The translations under genes were made by a program, and so were the position numbers. Shown in pieces: positions 63,202 to 64,000 of a stretch of 64,000 nucleotides of DNA (its first letter is position 1; the number at the start of each line of letters is the position of its first letter). A model generated the notes under the pieces. The model did no database searches and had not been told where the DNA came from. It was given only the letters and a program-made list of their open reading frames with translations. This DNA is from Rehmannia glutinosa (taxonomy: Eukaryota; Streptophyta; Magnoliopsida; Lamiales; Orobanchaceae), in the NCBI GenBank assembly GCA_016081115.2, contig JABTTQ020002608.1, positions 186,001-250,000 of the forward strand, in the 5' to 3' direction.

Positions 63202-64000
63202 ATTTTTCCCATTTTTGTTTTATTTTTCTTATTTTCTCGACTAATTGTATCTAATGGTTTGTTTGAGTTCTTTTTCTCTTCCTGTAAGTATAATAGTTAT
63301 TAAATAATAACTTTAAAAAAAATCTGAAAAAAAAATCTGAAAAAAAAACTCGATTTTTCTGTTTATTTTTGTTTTTTGTTTTAGCACGTTTACCGCTTTA
63401 GCACGTTTAATTGCTTTTGTGTGTGATTGTAATTCGGTTTTTATGCCTAGCTCCCTATGATTTTACTATGAATTTTTATGGCATGGGTTAACTGACTTGG
63501 GGAATAATGTAATAAATTCTTGGGAGAAAAGTTATTTATTTACTTGGCATGTGTTAAGAAAATTGGGTAGTTGAGCATGTTGCGAAAAATAAGCATGTGA
63601 GCTTTTGTGCCTTAAATTGTTTTATATTATAGGAGACTTATTGTTTTCTTGAGTGTGTCATTAATGATTGATAGAACTCAATAACTTGCTCACAGTATCT
63701 TCATTGAAGCCATGTGTGTGTGCAATTTTTGAAAATGATCTAAGGTCATCTTTGTTTAGCCTACCTAGCTTAAAAAAGCTTACCTATGAACTCATGATTC
63801 CCTAGTTAACCAATTTTGAGCCAAAACTTTTATTCTCGAGCCACATTGATCTTTAAAATTTACATGTTTTTATCCCCAAAATTTATTGACCTTATAGAAA
63901 ATGAATAAGTTTGGGAGCCGATGTGGTAAAAATTTATGAAAAGAGAGGAAGTTGGCAAAAGAAAGAGGGATGAACAAAGATATCAGGTAAATGAAAAAAA
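63202..64000 (+). other. Athila-E 3' noncoding region (partial)
   Basis: No reading frame is supported. GAGTGTGTCATTAATG (63651), CTTGCTCACAGTATCTTC (63684) and a CCTAGTTAACCAATTTTGAG block (63802) are shared with Athila-C. AATAAGTTTGGGAGCC at 63903-63918 is a polypurine-like tract. ORF3 is not found before the window ends. Confidence 0.65.

Larger units (their letters stand above)
60572..64000 (+). mobile_element. Athila-E, reduced Ty3/Gypsy element, inserted in the Athila-C 3' LTR (runs off the window)
   Basis: 5' LTR 60572-62033, degenerate tRNA-Asp-like primer site, a short leader frame, a protease frame to 63147, the post-pol hairpin at 63186, and noncoding 3' DNA to the window end. There is no Gag core, RT, RNase H or integrase. 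The presumed TSD is GTTGA (60567-60571); the other copy lies outside. Confidence 0.82.

Overview
The window is nuclear DNA of a flowering plant, most likely a eudicot, from gene-poor repeat-rich chromatin. No intact host gene is visible. Almost every long reading frame belongs to an LTR retrotransposon, most are broken, and several elements sit inside one another with exact target-site duplications (TSDs). The only recognisable host sequence is a decayed piece of a respiratory burst oxidase (RBOH) gene near 23.1-23.8 kb. I cannot name the species. Labels used below: Copia-1/2/3, Athila-A/B/C/E (Ty3/Gypsy, tRNA-Asp-type primer site, third ORF after pol), Tekay-D (Ty3/Gypsy chromovirus) and two solo LTRs.

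Layout. 1-102: end of a CACTA transposon. 145-14875: Copia-1 with very short LTRs, split inside its protease by Athila-A (1404-11703, minus strand, TSD GGGGC), which itself carries a hAT-type MITE (6175-6877). 14876-17085: AT-rich DNA with two diverged copies of an unknown repeat. 17086-31042: Copia-2 (minus strand, TSD AAGAA). Its left LTR is opened by about 3.1 kb holding tRNA-like repeats, a 120-bp tandem array and an Athila-A-family solo LTR (TSD ATGTT). Its RNase H is split by a 4.95-kb Tekay-like solo LTR (TSD GTCAC) holding a MITE and the RBOH fragment. Its pol is split by a (TA)n-flanked MITE. 31043-41621: Copia-3 (plus), opened by Athila-B (33793-40612, TSD GTACT) and cut again at 41622 by Athila-C. 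41622-60571: Athila-C, with Tekay-D (47665-54736, TSD TAAAT) inside its pol. 60572-64000: Athila-E, inserted in the 3' LTR of Athila-C and running off the window.

How the pieces work together. A complete Athila-type element encodes Gag, aspartic protease, RT, RNase H and integrase, plus a third ORF in the env position. Only Athila-C still has all of these, and its frame is broken by stops, frameshifts and Tekay-D. Athila-A, -B and -E pass from protease almost directly to a conserved hairpin that in Athila-C lies after integrase, so they could move only with pol supplied in trans. Athila-E keeps little more than a protease frame.

Main signals to follow. (1) Arrays of GC-rich palindromes with a period near 73 bp just upstream of the LTR TATA box, repeated before ORF3 and in coding linkers. 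(2) The conserved post-pol hairpin with one apparently compensated base pair. (3) A conserved candidate splice acceptor just upstream of ORF3. (4) Stop codons that mostly look like cytosine deamination. (5) Compact differences between the two Tekay-D LTRs near CAG/CTG, which may be assembly error.
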